Assembly (NCBI GenBank): GCA_026416815.1 | Contig: JAOAEJ010000062.1 | Location: forward strand, 1 to 64,000 | Direction of reading: 5' to 3' | Source of the DNA: Clostridia bacterium | Lineage (GTDB): Bacteria > Bacillota > Clostridia > Acetivibrionales > DSM-2933 | Length of the DNA stretch: 64,000 nt | Part shown: in pieces, positions 61,946-64,000 of the stretch | How the letters are laid out: every line of letters starts with the position of its first letter | Numbering within the stretch: the first letter of the stretch is position 1 | Program-made: the position numbers and the translations under genes | The notes under the pieces: generated by a model | Databases searched by the model: none | Told to the model about the DNA's origin: nothing | Seen by the model: the letters and a program-made list of their open reading frames with translations, nothing else

Positions 61946-63133
61946 GTGGGAGATATGCTTTCACAAGCAGAGATAGATGCCTTATTGAATGGCGGTTCTT
62001 CTAGTGAAGACGACAGCAGTAGTAGTTATAACGATGAAGGCGGCCTTTCGACACAGGAAATCGATGCGTTAGGCGAAATAGGTAATATCAGCATGGGAAC
62101 TTCAGCAACAACGTTGTTTACCTTGCTAGGGCATAAAGTGCTAATAACCACTCCCCAAGTAACAGTAACAACATGGGAAGAGTTAGCAAGCGAATATGTA
62201 GTTCCGTATGTAGCTGTAAGGGTGGAATATACAATGGGTTTGACAGGAACAAATCTATTGATTATGAAGGAAGATGACGTTAAGATAATAACTGACCTAA
62301 TGATGGGCGGAGAAGGTAGTAACATTACCGGTGATTTGACAGATCTACATCTTAGTGCCATAAGTGAAGCTATGAATCAGATGGTTGGGTCATCAGCCAC
62401 ATCCATGTCTTCTATGTTTGATAAGAGAATTGATATATCGCCGCCCAAATCTTTTATAATGTATTTTGATTCAAATCAGCCATACGGTGAATTTGATAGC
62501 TCGCAAAAAATTGTAAAAGTAGCTTTCAAAATGGTAGTAGGGAACCTTATAGATAGTGAGATAATGCAACTGATACCTGTATCATTTGCTAAAGGATTAG
62601 TAGGAAATTTGTTAACTGCAGAAGAAACTCCAAAAGCCGGTGCAGGTGCTCCAACAAATAGCCACCAGTCTCCGCAGCCAAATCATGGACATATGCAGTC
62701 TACTCCTCCGCCTCAAGCAAATTATCCTCAGCAGCAGCAGTATGCACCACCGGGAGCTTATCCTGGGGGAATGGGATATGACCCTTATGGGCAAGGAGCT
62801 TATGAACAGCCTCGAAATAGGCCTCCTGTAAATGTTCAGCCGGCACAGTTCCAAGCATTTGACGATGGAAGATTTGCTGCAGAGAAGAAAAATATAAGCC
62901 TTATTATGGATGTTCCCTTGCAAGTTACTGTTGAATTAGGTAGAACTCAGAAGGCAATAAAGGATATTTTGGAGTTTGGTACAGGGTCAATAATAGAACT
63001 GGATAAACTTGCAGGTGAACCGGTAGACATATTGGTGAATGGTAAAGCTATTGCAAAGGGTGAAGTTGTTGTAATTGATGAAAGCTTTGGAGTTAGGATA
63101 ACAGATATAATACATCCTTCAAAAAGGTTATAG
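61946..63133 (+). CDS. fliY: Flagellar motor switch phosphatase FliY
   Basis: 395 residues. The N-terminal CheY-binding peptide MGDMLSQAEIDALLNGG copies that of FliM. A CheC-type phosphatase domain follows (EIDALGEIGNISMGTSATTL, LSAISEAMNQMVGSSATSMS: both E-x-x-N-like active sites). A Pro/Gln/Gly-rich linker (about 228-300) leads to the FliN/SpoA domain (ISLIMDVPLQVTVELGRTQK). It dephosphorylates CheY-P at the switch. The GTG start is one base after fliM, with GGGAGGAGG upstream. Confidence 0.95.
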   Translation: MGDMLSQAEIDALLNGGSSSEDDSSSSYNDEGGLSTQEIDALGEIGNISMGTSATTLFTLLGHKVLITTPQVTVTTWEELASEYVVPYVAVRVEYTMGLTGTNLLIMKEDDVKIITDLMMGGEGSNITGDLTDLHLSAISEAMNQMVGSSATSMSSMFDKRIDISPPKSFIMYFDSNQPYGEFDSSQKIVKVAFKMVVGNLIDSEIMQLIPVSFAKGLVGNLLTAEETPKAGAGAPTNSHQSPQPNHGHMQSTPPPQANYPQQQQYAPPGAYPGGMGYDPYGQGAYEQPRNRPPVNVQPAQFQAFDDGRFAAEKKNISLIMDVPLQVTVELGRTQKAIKDILEFGTGSIIELDKLAGEPVDILVNGKAIAKGEVVVIDESFGVRITDIIHPSKRL

Positions 63134-63203
63134 TAAAGTTATTATATAGAAGTGTTTAGTGAATGTGCTGTAGAAACTAATTTATTAAGGAGAGGGATAG
63201 GGA

Positions 63204-63566
63204 ATGGGTAAAAGAATACTTATTGTTGATGACGCTGCTTTTATGAGAATGATGATTAAGGATATTTTGTCGAAAAACGGATATGAGATCGCGGGAGATG
63301 CTGAAAATGGAGCAAAAGCGATTGAGAAATATAAGGAATTAGTGCCTGACCTTGTAATAATGGATATAACTATGCCGGAAGTAGATGGTGTTACCGCTGT
63401 AAGAGAAATTAAAAAAATTAACAGTGATGCAAAAATCATAATGTGTTCTGCTATGGGACAACAAGCAATGGTTATAGAATCAATTCAAGCTGGTGCAAGA
63501 GACTTTATAGTTAAGCCATTCCAAGCTGAAAGAGTTGTTGAGGCTGTAAAGAAAGTTATTGGTTAG
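63204..63566 (+). CDS. cheY: Chemotaxis response regulator CheY
   Basis: 120 residues, receiver only. D9/D10 acidic pair, phospho-acceptor D54 (VIMDITMP), MCSAMGQQ switch Ser/Thr region and Lys in VKPFQ. CheY-P binds FliM/FliY to change rotor direction. The gene lies directly after fliY, as in B. subtilis. Confidence 0.95.
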   Translation: MGKRILIVDDAAFMRMMIKDILSKNGYEIAGDAENGAKAIEKYKELVPDLVIMDITMPEVDGVTAVREIKKINSDAKIIMCSAMGQQAMVIESIQAGARDFIVKPFQAERVVEAVKKVIG

Positions 63567-63605
63567 AAATATTTGTTTTAACAACTTAAGTATCTTTAAA
63601 ATGTT

Positions 63606-63670
63606 ATACTGCATTTTTATTATGTTGAAGCAAGACAAGTAATCTTAGTAAACATATAAAAATGCAGTAT
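63606..63670. repeat. 20-pair inverted repeat between cheY and fliO
   Basis: ATACTGCATTTTTAT (63606-63620) is the exact reverse complement of ATAAAAATGCAGTAT (63656-63670). With one bulged T the pairing extends by ATGTT/AACAT. The loop is about 24 bases. No U-tract follows, and the operon continues with fliO. Confidence 0.85.
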
Positions 63671-63744
63671 TGCTAAATTGCCTTCTATTATAGTGAATAA
63701 TTAAAATTTGGCTTAATGCTGCCTAGAAATTGAGGTCTATTGTA

Positions 63745-64000
63745 ATGTGGCTTCTTGATATGTTATTTGTACTGATAGTGCTGGTTCCTATACTAATTTT
63801 AGCTGTTTTAGCGACAAAATATTTGGGTGGCAAGGCAAAAAATGCTATGAGAGGACAGCATATAAGTATCATAGAGACAATCAATTTAGGCTTGGATAAA
63901 AAAATTCATCTGATAAAAGCTGGTGATCAGTTTGTACTTGTTGCATCTACTGGTAAAAATATGCAGTTTCTAACAACTGTAAAACTGGAGAATTATGCTG
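63745..64000 (+). CDS. fliO: Flagellar biosynthetic protein FliO/FliZ (partial, 5' end)
   Basis: Open from ATG at 63745 to the window edge, 85 codons. One membrane helix (LFVLIVLVPILILAVLATKY), then the FliO domain start (HISIIETINLGLDKKIHLIK, AGDQFVLVASTGKN). GAGGT lies eight bases upstream. It follows cheY, as fliO (fliZ) does in B. subtilis; fliP is expected next outside the window. Confidence 0.88.
   Translation, partial: MWLLDMLFVLIVLVPILILAVLATKYLGGKAKNAMRGQHISIIETINLGLDKKIHLIKAGDQFVLVASTGKNMQFLTTVKLENYA

Overview
The window reads as a low-GC, endospore-forming, flagellated Firmicute of the class Clostridia, plausibly a Ruminiclostridium/Hungateiclostridium-like saccharolytic clostridium (the lineage is an inference). 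Supporting signs are spoIIGA-sigE-sigG, SLH-anchored surface proteins, many AGGAGG-type ribosome sites with TTG/GTG starts, and a Bacillus/Clostridium-type fla/che operon. No rRNA, tRNA, CRISPR array, transposase gene or intact prophage was seen.

Layout. 1-141: 3' end of ppdK. 423-11219: a surface-associated accessory locus. It starts with a SigD-like promoter and holds a lipoprotein 7TM histidine kinase, a receiver-BTAD regulator, a receiver without its phospho-acceptor, a phage-tail-collar protein, a GNAT acetyltransferase, a DUF6916-like protein and a 1757-residue DUF4347/Ig/FN3/SLH protein with 900-bp tandem repeats. 11468-14973: a fructoside module (fructokinase, GH32 hydrolase, divergent AraC regulator). 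15168-19682: two tandem paralogous stalk-domain secreted proteins. 19748-22653: a GH13 amylase with a divergent AraC regulator. 22761-25547: ALDH, a DUF896 protein and a lipoprotein. 25625-27794: murT-gatD for lipid II amidation (minus strand).

28001-36608: the end of the dcw cluster running into sporulation genes: a 5'-truncated murA, then ftsQ, sbp, ftsA, ftsZ, spoIIGA, sigE, sigG and ylmC. The truncation marks a rearrangement breakpoint, because the murG/ftsW side of the cluster is absent. The spoIIGA promoter has the long spacing of the Spo0A-activated B. subtilis spoIIG promoter, and a hairpin covers the sigG ribosome site. 36735-40560: nrdR, a Maf-type glycosyltransferase and a PQQ-propeller lipoprotein. 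40792-47078: yifB/comM, dprA, topA and trmFO. 47441 to the window end: the flagellar operon flgB-flgC-fliE-fliF-fliG-fliH-fliI-fliJ-ylxF-fliK-flgD-(TIGR02530)-flgE-swrD-fliL-fliM-fliY-cheY-fliO. Its order matches B. subtilis, but xerC-hslV-hslU-codY, which separate trmFO from flgB there, are missing.

The most interesting material is (a) the tail-collar/GNAT/DUF6916/DUF4347 cassette with its signalling genes; (b) the murA breakpoint; (c) a set of long inverted repeats and structured leaders in spacers, several inside operons and not simple terminators. The best of these are upstream of flgE (three hairpins, repeated GGAC/GGA motifs, Shine-Dalgarno overlap), upstream of flgB, over the sigG start, and at 34278-34393, 39168-39273 and 63606-63670.
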